This document shows, piece after piece, positions 44,822 through 52,157 of a stretch of DNA of 58,067 bases. The position numbers and the translations under genes are program-made. The notes below the pieces were generated by a model. That model saw only the letters and a program-made list of their open reading frames with translations. It ran no database searches and had not been told where the DNA came from. Origin of the DNA: Deltaproteobacteria bacterium (lineage in GTDB: Bacteria > Myxococcota_A > UBA9160 > SMWR01); assembly GCA_002729515.1 (NCBI GenBank), contig PBYF01000131.1, positions 1 through 58,067 of the forward strand, given 5' to 3'. Each line of letters opens with the position of its first letter. Positions within the stretch are counted from its first letter, which is position 1.

Positions 44822-45406
44822 TCAGGGCACGAGGAGAGAGCGAATTGTTTCTTCGAGCACGCGGCGGGCGGTTGGCTCGGAGAGCCGCTGATGTGTTCTG
44901 AGCTCATCCCAGTACGCGGCTGATAGCAGCCCGGAAAGGGCTTCGATGCGATCGCGCCGGTGGAGTTTAGCCAGCGCTTCGAGTTCAGGGCGGAAGACCC
45001 GTCGGACCTGCTTTCGCACCTGGGCTCGCACCCAGCGATGCCGATCGCGGACCACTTTGGAGTCGTGCACCCACAGGAGCGTGGCGCGTCGGACCGGTGC
45101 AGCCAACTCGTAGCCACGCGTGGTCCGGCTCACGAGGGCTTCGATTCGTTTGCCCAGGACGCCGTGGTGCACGAGAGGGGGCAGATCGTGCATCACGCGC
45201 TCGATCTGCAACTCGGAGGCGATCTCGAGCAGAGCCTCCATGTTTTCGAAGTGGCGGAAGACGGCTCGAGTCGAGACGTTCGCCTGCTCGGCCACCTCTT
45301 TGGCTGATGGGCGGAGCACGCCGGCCCCGAGACAATTCAGCATGGCTTCGGCGACCGCCGCTCGAGTGCGCTTGGAACGGGCGTGTCGTCCGTCTGTTGT
45401 GGACAT
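44822..45406 (-). CDS. TetR-family transcriptional regulator
   Basis: 194 residues. HTH part: RTRAAVAEAMLNCLGAGVLR, PSAKEVAEQANVSTRAVFRHFEN, a standard TetR N-terminus. The start at 45406 is the ATG nearest to the HTH; a longer frame upstream only mirrors the sulfatase. It is divergent from the sulfatase gene, with a 15-bp palindrome between them, so it probably represses the sulfatase/MBL operon and itself. Confidence 0.85.
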   Translation of the reverse strand: MSTTDGRHARSKRTRAAVAEAMLNCLGAGVLRPSAKEVAEQANVSTRAVFRHFENMEALLEIASELQIERVMHDLPPLVHHGVLGKRIEALVSRTTRGYELAAPVRRATLLWVHDSKVVRDRHRWVRAQVRKQVRRVFRPELEALAKLHRRDRIEALSGLLSAAYWDELRTHQRLSEPTARRVLEETIRSLLVP

Positions 45407-45422
45407 CCAGAAATCCTGTATC

Positions 45423-45437
45423 GTCACTCCAAGTGAC
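45423..45437. promoter_or_regulatory. Candidate TetR operator
   Basis: Perfect palindrome GTCACT-CCA-AGTGAC in the 66-bp gap between the TetR gene and the sulfatase gene, followed by an AT-rich TATTAT that could serve as a -10 element for the sulfatase. Size and position fit a TetR dimer site. Confidence 0.6.
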
Positions 45438-45472
45438 AATATTATAGGCGGATCCAGGGCCGAGGGCGAGTG

Positions 45473-47137
45473 ATGAGCAAGGGCGCAAAGTGGGCGGTCG
45501 GGGGGGTCGTGGTTTTCGGACTCCTGGCCGGAGTGACCTATCTCAACCGGGCGGAGATTGCGCTCGCGTTCATTCGTCAGTTGGCGAAGGCGCGTATGGT
45601 GGTGGGGCCCAATGAGGTGGTGGAGTGGACCGTGGGCAGCGACCCGCAGGGACGCCCACCGGCCGAACGGCCCCCCAACATCGTACTGATCCTGGCCGAC
45701 GATCTCGGCTGGAACGACCTGACGTTTGGCGGGGGCGGTGTGGCGGGTGGCACCGTACCGACGCCGCATATTGATTCGATCGCGGCGGAAGGGGTCAATT
45801 TTACGAATGGCTACGCGGCCAATGGCACCTGTGCACCTTCGCGGGCTGCGATCATGTCGGGTCGCTACGGCACCCGCTTTGGCTTCGAGTTTACACCGAC
45901 ACCGCCTGGCATGATGAGCATCGTTCCCCATCTCGGAGGCGGGACCAACGAGCGGCTGCGCCCCCCGATCATGAACGAAGACGTCGAAACCATTCCATTC
46001 GAGGAAATGGGAATGCCGCCCTCGGAGATCACCATTGCCGAGCTGCTGGCCGAGCAGGGCTATCAAACCGGACACATCGGAAAATGGCATCTCGGGCGAG
46101 CGGGCGGCATGGCGCCCCACGAGCAGGGCTTCGACGAGAGCCTACTGATGGCGAGTGGCCTTTATCTGCCCGAAGACTCCCCGGATGTTGTCAACTCGAA
46201 GCAGGACTTCGATCCGATCGATCGATTCCTGTGGGCGGGAATGCGCTATGCGGCTTCGTTCAACGAGGGCGAGGCTTTCGAGCCGGCCGGCTATCTGACC
46301 GACTATTACACCGACGAGGCCGTCAAATTCATCGATGCCAACAAGGATCGCCCCTTCTTTCTTTACTTGGCGCATTGGGCACCGCATACGCCCCTTCAGG
46401 CGACGCGTGCGGATTACGACGCGTTGTCCCATATCGAGAATCATCGAGAGCGGGTCTACGCGGCCATGATTCTGGCGCTCGACCGGGGCGTGGGCCGCGT
46501 GCTGGAGGCCCTCGAGCGCAATGGTCTGGAAAACGACACGCTCGTGTTGTTCACGTCGGATAATGGAGGGGCGGGCTATATCGGCCTACCCGATGTGAAC
46601 GATCCCTTCCGCGGCTGGAAAATCACGCTCTTTGAGGGCGGTATTCACGTGCCCTTCTTCGCCAAGTGGCCAGCACGCATTCCGGCGGGCAGCGCACTGG
46701 ATGCCCCTGTGCATCACTTCGACCTCTATGCGACGGTGGCGGCCGCCGCGGACGCTCCGCTGCCGACCGATCGCAAGATGGACGGGGTCGATCTACTTCC
46801 CTTTGTCCGGGGCGAGGCTGACGGGGTTCCCCACGAGGCTCTTTTCTGGCGCAGTGGCACGTCGCAGTCGGCCCTCGTCAACGGTTGGAAACTCAACGTC
46901 AGCGATCCACCTGGTCGGGCTTGGCTCTTTGATTTGAATACTGATCCAAACGAGCAACACGATCTGGCCGCGGAGCGACCCGACAAATTTGCCGAGTTGC
47001 AGGCGGCACTGGCTGCCCACAATGCCGAACAACCGCCGCCCGCTTGGGCTGCACAGGCCTCGTTTTCGGTCAATCTCGACAAGGATTTGAGTTTTCCCGA
47101 TGCACCGGAAGACGAGTATATATACTGGTCCAACTGA
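45473..47137 (+). CDS. Type I arylsulfatase (FGly-dependent)
   Basis: 554 residues with an N-terminal membrane anchor or signal (WAVGGVVVFGLLAGVTYL). Sulfatase domain: NIVLILADDLGWNDLTFGG (metal-binding Asp pair), the maturation motif C120-A-P-S-R followed by AAIMSGRYG, GKWHLG, LYLAHWAPHTPLQA and TSDNGGAGYIG. C120 should be converted to formylglycine. C-terminal domain DLNTDPNEQHDLAAE is typical. Hydrolyses sulfate esters in the periplasm; no formylglycine-generating enzyme is in this window. It is 87 bp upstream of an MBL lipoprotein gene and divergent from TetR. Confidence 0.92.
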   Translation: MSKGAKWAVGGVVVFGLLAGVTYLNRAEIALAFIRQLAKARMVVGPNEVVEWTVGSDPQGRPPAERPPNIVLILADDLGWNDLTFGGGGVAGGTVPTPHIDSIAAEGVNFTNGYAANGTCAPSRAAIMSGRYGTRFGFEFTPTPPGMMSIVPHLGGGTNERLRPPIMNEDVETIPFEEMGMPPSEITIAELLAEQGYQTGHIGKWHLGRAGGMAPHEQGFDESLLMASGLYLPEDSPDVVNSKQDFDPIDRFLWAGMRYAASFNEGEAFEPAGYLTDYYTDEAVKFIDANKDRPFFLYLAHWAPHTPLQATRADYDALSHIENHRERVYAAMILALDRGVGRVLEALERNGLENDTLVLFTSDNGGAGYIGLPDVNDPFRGWKITLFEGGIHVPFFAKWPARIPAGSALDAPVHHFDLYATVAAAADAPLPTDRKMDGVDLLPFVRGEADGVPHEALFWRSGTSQSALVNGWKLNVSDPPGRAWLFDLNTDPNEQHDLAAERPDKFAELQAALAAHNAEQPPPAWAAQASFSVNLDKDLSFPDAPEDEYIYWSN

Positions 47138-47224
47138 GCCGGCCGGAGTGCCTGCGTTTGTCCACTCAGATCGCGGGTCGCTGAATCAAACCAAAGAGTC
47201 CTTCAGCCGAGGGAGCAGAGCCTC

Positions 47225-48289
47225 ATGAAGCATCGGAGTCGTATCGCTGTGGTGAGTCGCATCGGCTTTTTGCTGGCGCTCTTTTTCGTCGTGGGATGTG
47301 ATCGCCTTGTCGACGGAATGATGCAGCGGGGTATCAAGCAGCGCACCGAATCAGTTCGGACCGATCTGCTCGAGGACGACGCGCTAAACGTGTTTCTCTG
47401 CGGAACGGGAGCGCCGCTTCCGGATGCGAGTACGGCTGCGGCCTGTACGCTGGTGATTGCGGGCGGTCAGATCTACGTGGTCGATGTGGGACCGGGTTCG
47501 CAGGAGGTGGCCCAGATCGCCGGCATGCCCACCGCGGCACTCGGCGGCGTTTTTCTGACGCACTTTCATTCCGACCACATCGGAGAACTGGGTGAATGGG
47601 CCATGCAGAGCTGGGTGGCCGGCCGCGATCAGCCCCTGGATGTCTACGGCCCGCCCGGAGTCGATCGGGTCGTCACCGGCTTCAAACAAGCCTACCGCCA
47701 GGATGATGCCTACCGGATCGCTCATCACGGCACCGACAATCTCGCGGTCGCCGCAACCGAGTGGCGGCCACACACCGTGTCGGCGGTTGATGGCCCCGGC
47801 AAGACCATCCTCGAGCGAAAGGGACTGGTCGTGACGGCGTTCGCTGTTGACCACCGACCCGTGGAGCCAGCTGTCGGTTATCGCTTTGACTTCAAGGGCC
47901 GATCGGTGGTGATCAGCGGTGACACGGATCAGTCGACCAATCTCGAACTCAACGCCCGGGGTGCCGACCTGCTGATCCACGAGGTGCTCCTCAAAGAGCT
48001 AGTCGGTCGCATGAGCGATGTCCTGGGCGAAGCCGACCAGCCGCGCTTGCAGAAATTGTCGGGCGACGTGATCGACTATCACACGAGCCCAAGCGAAGCC
48101 GTTCAATCAGCGAATCAGGCCGGTGTCGACACGGTGGTCTTCACTCACCTGGTACCGCCTGTTCCAGGACTGCTGCGGAGCTGGCTATTTACACGCGACA
48201 TTGATCCGGAAGATGTTGCCGTCGTTGTGGGTGAGGACGGCATGCTAATCCGACTACCGGAGGGTAGCCGAGAGATCGAAATCAACTAA
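47225..48289 (+). CDS. MBL-fold lipoprotein (ElaC/AtsA-like)
   Basis: 354 residues. Lipoprotein signal with lipobox VVGC25 after GFLLALFFV. MBL motif LTHFHSDHIGELGEW, then VTAFAVDHRPVEPAVGYRFD, VISGDTDQSTNLELNARGADLLIHE and FTHLVPP, the pattern of the arylsulfatase AtsA and ribonuclease-Z-like group. Being membrane-bound in the periplasm and in an operon with a type I sulfatase, it may be a second ester hydrolase. Its last codons lie within the first unit of a 77-bp tandem repeat. Confidence 0.85.
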   Translation: MKHRSRIAVVSRIGFLLALFFVVGCDRLVDGMMQRGIKQRTESVRTDLLEDDALNVFLCGTGAPLPDASTAAACTLVIAGGQIYVVDVGPGSQEVAQIAGMPTAALGGVFLTHFHSDHIGELGEWAMQSWVAGRDQPLDVYGPPGVDRVVTGFKQAYRQDDAYRIAHHGTDNLAVAATEWRPHTVSAVDGPGKTILERKGLVVTAFAVDHRPVEPAVGYRFDFKGRSVVISGDTDQSTNLELNARGADLLIHEVLLKELVGRMSDVLGEADQPRLQKLSGDVIDYHTSPSEAVQSANQAGVDTVVFTHLVPPVPGLLRSWLFTRDIDPEDVAVVVGEDGMLIRLPEGSREIEIN

Positions 48290-48310
48290 GCCTTGCGTCT
48301 CGATCTCTCG
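48269..48310. terminator. Hairpin around the stop codon of the MBL gene
   Basis: Perfect 11-base inverted repeat CGAGAGATCGA (48269-48279) and TCGATCTCTCG (48300-48310), with a 20-base loop that contains the stop codon TAA (48287-48289). There is no T run, so an intrinsic terminator is only a possibility; mRNA stability is another. Confidence 0.45.
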
Positions 48311-48504
48311 TCCTGGGTAGTCCACGCTGTATGCGTTTGGGCGGGAGATGGATCGAAATCAACTAAGCCTTGCGTCTCGATCTCTCGTCCTGGGTAGTCC
48401 ACGCTGTGTGCGTTTGGGCGGGAGATGGATCGAAATGAACTAAGCCTTGCGTCTCGATCTCTCGTCCTGGGTAGTCCACGCTGTATAAATTTGGGCGGGA
48501 GATG
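48274..48504. repeat. Three tandem copies of a 77-bp repeat
   Basis: Units at 48274-48350, 48351-48427 and 48428-48504, nearly identical (they include GCGTCTCGATCTCTCG and TGGGTAGTCCACGCTG). The first overlaps the last five codons and stop of the MBL gene. The third carries a few changes (TATAAATTT instead of TATGCGTTT). No homologue of this unit elsewhere in the window. Confidence 0.95.
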
Positions 48505-48527
48505 GCGCGGACTTTCATTGGCCGGGA

Positions 48528-48983
48528 TCAGCCCGCCAGTGGCTCCAGGCGTGCGCGCAGCTCGGCCCACTGCGGTGCCAGGTGCTTTTCGGCCATGGGG
48601 TAGAGGACGCCCTCCTCCTTCTGGCCGTGTTGCTGGATCAGCATCAGGAGGGTGTCGCCCTGGTCGAGGAGTTCGCCGTGGTCGCCGCGCTCCACCGCAG
48701 CGTCCATCTGGTCGAGCAGCCCGCGCATCTGCTCGTGCTCGGACCGCATCACGAAAGTGGGTCCGCCGTCGTGCATGCCGGTAGCCGACTCGAAGGCGGG
48801 GAAGAGGACCTCTTCCTCCATGGCCAGGTGGTGGCGCATGGCGCCGGTGAAGCGCCGCCAGGCGTCGCGCACCTGCTCGGCCTTGCCGGCGTCGGCGGCC
48901 GATTCCACCCCGACCCAGAGCGAGTCGCAGTTCCGGTGGTCCTGGGTAAAGTATTCGCGCAAGCCGGTCTCGGTAGGGGTCAT
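48528..48983 (-). CDS. Hemerythrin-domain protein
   Basis: 151 residues. Hemerythrin-like helices with metal-ligand His/Glu: YFTQDHRNCDSL, FTGAMRHHLAMEEEVLFP, MRSEHEQMRGLLDQM and QQHGQKEEGVLYPMAEKHL. Binds a diiron centre, with O2 or NO as ligand, in the cytosol. Divergent from the DUF2249/NnrS pair, which together suggest a nitric-oxide or oxygen response set. Short gap of about 50 bp to the divergent gene. Confidence 0.92.
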   Translation of the reverse strand: MTPTETGLREYFTQDHRNCDSLWVGVESAADAGKAEQVRDAWRRFTGAMRHHLAMEEEVLFPAFESATGMHDGGPTFVMRSEHEQMRGLLDQMDAAVERGDHGELLDQGDTLLMLIQQHGQKEEGVLYPMAEKHLAPQWAELRARLEPLAG

Positions 48984-49031
48984 CGGAGATCTCCTGAGTG
49001 GCTGTCGAGCTTATCGACGCAAGGGGCATGA

Positions 49032-49514
49032 GTGCCAGTGGGTGAGGGCACGGCCGCCGTCGGCGGCGGGGCGATCGTCGACCTGGACCTTGCGGCGCTC
49101 GGGGATGACGCCGCCGGCGTGTTTCGGGCGCTGCTGGAAGGAGTCTCCTCGTTGTCACCCGACGGCGTCTTGAAGGCGACGGTGGCCTGCGATCCAGCGG
49201 CGCTGGGGCCGGCGCTCGAAGCGAGGGGCCTGGAGGCCCGCAGCGAGGCCACCGACCGCGGCGGCACGCGCCTCGAGGTGCGATCCGCTCGGGCTTCGCC
49301 GGAGATCCTCGACCTACGCGATCTCGAGGCCCCCGAGCCGCTGAACTGCATTCTCGCGGCGGCGGCGGAGTTGGCCGCCGGTGGGGCGCTCATCGCCCGC
49401 ACACCCTGCTACCCGCATCCGCTTCTCGTACTGCTGGCCCGGCGCGGCCTTGCCTTCGAGGCCATCGAGGAGCCGGACGGAACCGGTCTGGTCCACGTGC
49501 GAAGGCCCGCATGA
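49032..49514 (+). CDS. DUF2249 protein
   Basis: 160 residues, GTG start. The C-terminal part (LDLRDLEAPEPLNCILAAAA, ELAAGGALIARTPCYPHPL, LLARRGLAFE) is a DUF2249 domain, a TusA-like small fold common in denitrifiers next to hemerythrin or Nor/Nnr genes. The N-terminal part (IVDLDLAALGDDAAGVFRAL) may be a decayed second domain. The gene end overlaps NnrS-like start as ATGA. Confidence 0.8.
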   Translation: MPVGEGTAAVGGGAIVDLDLAALGDDAAGVFRALLEGVSSLSPDGVLKATVACDPAALGPALEARGLEARSEATDRGGTRLEVRSARASPEILDLRDLEAPEPLNCILAAAAELAAGGALIARTPCYPHPLLVLLARRGLAFEAIEEPDGTGLVHVRRPA

Positions 49515-50812
49515 CGATGCACACCGAGGGCCTCCACCTGGAGCAGGCGCCGCCGCTCGCCATTCCCCTCTCCTTTTTCCTCAGCGCGCCGATCGCTGTG
49601 GTCGGGGCGGGGCTGCTGCTGCTGATCGGCGGCAGCGGAGCGCTGACGACGAGTTGGGCGCCCCTCACCCTGAGCCTGACGCATTTGGGCACCCTCGGGC
49701 TCCTGGCCATGGTGATGATGGGGGCCCTTTACCAGATGACCGCCGTGGTGGCGGGCAGTCCGGTGCCTCGGGTGCGCCTTGCCTACGCCGTACATCCGCT
49801 CTTCGTGCTGGGGGTGGTGTGCCTGTGCTGGGGAACGGCCAGCGTCAGCGCGGGGCTGGTGGCGTTCGCCATCGGTCCACTCGGTGTCGCGCTGCTCCTC
49901 TTCCTGATTCCGGTGGGCACGGCCCTCCACCGCGCACCCACCCGCAACCAGACGGTGCTCGGCATGCTGCTGGCGGTGACTTGCTTCGGCATCGCCGCGG
50001 TCCTGGGGATCCTGATGGCGTTCGGGCACGGCGGCCTGGGTTTTCCCGGTCCGCGTCCCCTCTGGACCCAGGTACACCTCTCGGTGGCGCTTCTGGGCTG
50101 GGTGGGCGGACTCCTCTCAGCCGTCTCGTGGCAGGTGCTTCCGATGTTCTATCTGGCAGCGCCGGTTCCCCGCATTTACAAGCTCGCGATCCCCTGGCTC
50201 ATCGGGGCGGGCGTAGCGCTGCCGCTGGTCGTGCTCCTGGTCGATGGCTTCGGGAGCTTGGGCGGTGCGGGTGGCCGCAGCCAACAACTCGCGGCGCTGG
50301 GCGCGCTCCCGGCACTCGTGGCGGTCTGGGGGCTCCACCCGCTGGCGAGTCTGCGCAGCCTTGCGTCACGCCGCCGCCGCCGCTCGGATGGCAGCCTGCT
50401 CTTCTGGCGCAGCGGGTTGCTCGTTGCGCCCGCGGTGGCGCTATGCGCCGGGGCGGCCTCGCTCGCATCGGATCCGCGCTGGGGACTCCTCTTTGGCTGG
50501 CTGGCGCTTTGGGGCTGGGCGGGCATGGTCGTCCACGGCATGCTGACGCGCATCGTGCCCTTTCTCGTCTGGTTCCATCGCTTCGCGCCCCTGGTGGGCC
50601 GGCAGCGCGTGCCCGCGGCCCGGAGTCTGCTGCCGGATCGCTGGGTGCGCCGGAGCTACGGGCTGCACGTGCTGACGCTCTTCGTCGGCATCGGCGCCAT
50701 CGGCCTGGGCGGCGACGGCCCCGCCCGCGTGCTGGGGGCATCGCTTCTCGCGACGGGGGCTGGGCTCTTCAGCTTGCTCGTCCACGTGGCACGGCAGCGA
50801 CCGGCCGCCTAG
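49511..50812 (+). CDS. NnrS-like multi-spanning membrane protein
   Basis: 433 residues with about twelve hydrophobic segments. Conserved-looking His positions occur at helix ends: SLTHLGTLGLLAMVMMGALY, WTQVHLSVALLGWVGG, MVVHGMLTRIVPFLVWFHRF. This resembles NnrS and related heme-copper-oxidase-subunit-I-like membrane proteins associated with NO stress and denitrification. Coupled to the DUF2249 gene by a four-base overlap. Probably binds heme and copper; the function of NnrS is not firmly settled. Confidence 0.75.
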   Translation: MTMHTEGLHLEQAPPLAIPLSFFLSAPIAVVGAGLLLLIGGSGALTTSWAPLTLSLTHLGTLGLLAMVMMGALYQMTAVVAGSPVPRVRLAYAVHPLFVLGVVCLCWGTASVSAGLVAFAIGPLGVALLLFLIPVGTALHRAPTRNQTVLGMLLAVTCFGIAAVLGILMAFGHGGLGFPGPRPLWTQVHLSVALLGWVGGLLSAVSWQVLPMFYLAAPVPRIYKLAIPWLIGAGVALPLVVLLVDGFGSLGGAGGRSQQLAALGALPALVAVWGLHPLASLRSLASRRRRRSDGSLLFWRSGLLVAPAVALCAGAASLASDPRWGLLFGWLALWGWAGMVVHGMLTRIVPFLVWFHRFAPLVGRQRVPAARSLLPDRWVRRSYGLHVLTLFVGIGAIGLGGDGPARVLGASLLATGAGLFSLLVHVARQRPAA

Positions 50813-50876
50813 CTCCGGTGCGCGAGAACAGGTATCCGAGAAGCGTGTTTCCACCCCCGGCGGTTGCTCGCGGACA

Positions 50877-51067
50877 ATGGATCGGATGGAGGAATCTCCA
50901 CTTCGCCTGGGCATCCTCGGCGCGGACCGCATCTCCCCGGCGGCGCTGCTCGAACCTGCCCGCCGGAATCCCAGCGCTCTTGTCGATGCCGTCGCCAGCC
51001 GCGATGCGGAGAAGGCGCGTAAGCTTCGCGCTGCGGCACGGCATCGAGCGGTCCTTCGGCGGCTGCA
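50877..51067 (+). pseudogene. Gfo/Idh/MocA-family oxidoreductase, N-terminal fragment
   Basis: N-terminal NAD-binding start MDRMEESPLRLGILGADRIS, PAALLEPARRNPSALVDAVA, SRDAEKARKL. A one-base change then shifts the frame; the family continuation (FALRHGIERSFGG) is in the adjacent frame. Repeat copy 15 begins at 51068 and removes the rest of the protein, about 270 residues. The fragment is therefore broken twice. Confidence 0.82.
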
Positions 51068-51159
51068 GATAGGAAGTTCAAGCTGTGTTCTGTTTGGATC
51101 CGATAAGTAGATATTCTGTCGAATAGCGGCGGGCGAGGGAAAGAGGCCCCGGTACGGGC
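51068..51159 (+). repeat. Interspersed repeat, copy 15 (forward)
   Basis: From GATAGGAAGTTCAAGCTGTG to GCCCCGGTACGGGCG. It marks the 3' truncation of the Gfo/Idh gene. Confidence 0.9.
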
Positions 51160-51275
51160 GCTCAAACCAGACCGGGGCGCCGCCCGGCCGGGTTGCCGCT
51201 CTGACCTTTCGCGTACGGCGCCATGCTCTGATCTCCGCTGTTAAGTGCAAAGGTTAGCTAAGGCTGCCACGCATA

Positions 51276-51310
51276 GGCCCTGGCGAAAACGCAGCTTGAA
51301 CTTCCTATGC
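51276..51310 (-). repeat. Interspersed repeat fragment (reverse, far-end part only)
   Basis: GGCCCTGGCGAAAACGCAGC then TTGAACTTCCTATGC; this 35-bp piece matches the end of the variant found in the tandem array at 20.2 kb. About 115 bp of unrecognised sequence separates it from copy 15. Confidence 0.82.
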
Positions 51311-51344
51311 TCATAGCTTGTTCTTCGAACCAGCCGAGTTCGAG

Positions 51345-51559
51345 TGTGATATTAGGCCTCCAGTCTGACGTTGTTGGTCAACTTGCTTCTCCCTCAGAAT
51401 TTAGCAGTGGCAAGTCGTCTTGATGTTGCCAATCTTCTCCGCGTATTCGAGGACTCGCTTCTTACGTCTGATGTCTCTTTGATCTTCCGTCATCCAACCC
51501 CCTTGGCCATCCTCTGCCATCATCAGGACAGGGTGTCCGACTGGATCTGTAATTTCACA
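51345..51559 (-). mobile_element. Deleted IS481 derivative (MITE-like)
   Basis: 215-bp element with both ends of the IS481 copy at 35425-36447 (left TGTGATATTAGGCCTCCAGT, right ending in TTCACA at 51559), but almost the entire transposase gene is missing. The junction is at about 51401, where sequence near the left end is joined to the region encoding the transposase N-terminus. Such a piece could only move with help from an intact transposase. Confidence 0.85.
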
Positions 51560-51628
51560 CCTATTCTCGAAGGGCGCTCTACCCGGTTTTGAGGAGATAC
51601 TGGCGACGAGCCAGTAGAGACACGAACG

Positions 51629-51925
51629 TGGTCCTTCTGATTGTTAGGGGCAGTGGAGATGTTGGAGCATTCCTGGATATTGAACTGGTTGTAGCGGGGT
51701 ATCCGAATATCCGGGTAGCAGGGAGGAATGAGCAGAAGGTGCGCCAGACGGCCGCGTCGCTGGGAGAGCATGCAAACTGGGTGAGTATGGACGTCAAGGG
51801 CGCTGCCTCTGTGGATGCGGCCCTTGATGGGGTGGGGAGGGTCGTAGGCTGCAGCGACCCACGGGAGTTTCATCTCCGCGGGGCAGTGGCGGCACGAGGA
51901 TTCTGCTACGTCGATATCACCGCCG
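51629..51925 (+). pseudogene. Saccharopine dehydrogenase-family NADP-binding fragment
   Basis: Reads VVLLIVRGSGDVGAFLDIEL, VVAGYPNIRVAGRNEQKVRQ, TAASLGEHANWVSMDV, VGRVVGCSDPREFHL and GFCYVDIT: the Rossmann start of the saccharopine dehydrogenase-like family (usual GG-G-V-G is degraded). The remainder of the protein is missing. Starts 70 bp after the IS481 derivative. Confidence 0.7.
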
Positions 51926-51930
51926 GCCGC

Positions 51931-52157
51931 TGTTGGAGTTGCGCCCGGTTCTTCGCACGGATTTCGACAGATGTGCCGAGATCGGCTTCGCCCTCCAAGC
52001 GCTCGGAGCGTTCACAACACCCTGCGGCTGGCACGACGAGCCCATCCCCGTCGACTGCGTCCAGTCGTATCTGTGGGACTGGTGCGACCCGCAGTTGCCC
52101 CGCTGCCTGCACGCGGGGCCACACCGGTTCGAGTTTCTCATGTCGGACTCGGACTAG
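51931..52157 (+). pseudogene. Gene fragment, possibly a FAD-dependent monooxygenase
   Basis: Open frame LLELRPVLRTDFDRCAEIGF, ALQALGAFTT, PVDCVQSYLWDWCDPQLPRC, GPHRFEFLMSDSD-stop. The CDP-x-x-P and H-R-F-E-F phrases resemble a middle section of PheA/TfdB-type FAD monooxygenases. It has no start and is fused directly to the saccharopine dehydrogenase fragment, so it is a second broken gene. Its identity is tentative. Confidence 0.35.

Noticed and set aside
48274..48504. CRISPR array in the 77-bp tandem repeats
   Set aside because: The units are contiguous, with no unique spacers between short repeats, and there are no cas genes.
48286..49158. 290-residue minus-strand ORF across the 77-bp repeats and hemerythrin
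   Set aside because: The hemerythrin gene in another frame is clearly real; the repetitive end merely translates the tandem repeat.
49381..51072. 563-residue plus-strand ORF overlapping the NnrS-like gene
   Set aside because: Low-complexity Gly/Arg/Ala composition; the other frame has clear membrane helices. Only its last few codons match the frameshifted Gfo/Idh fragment.
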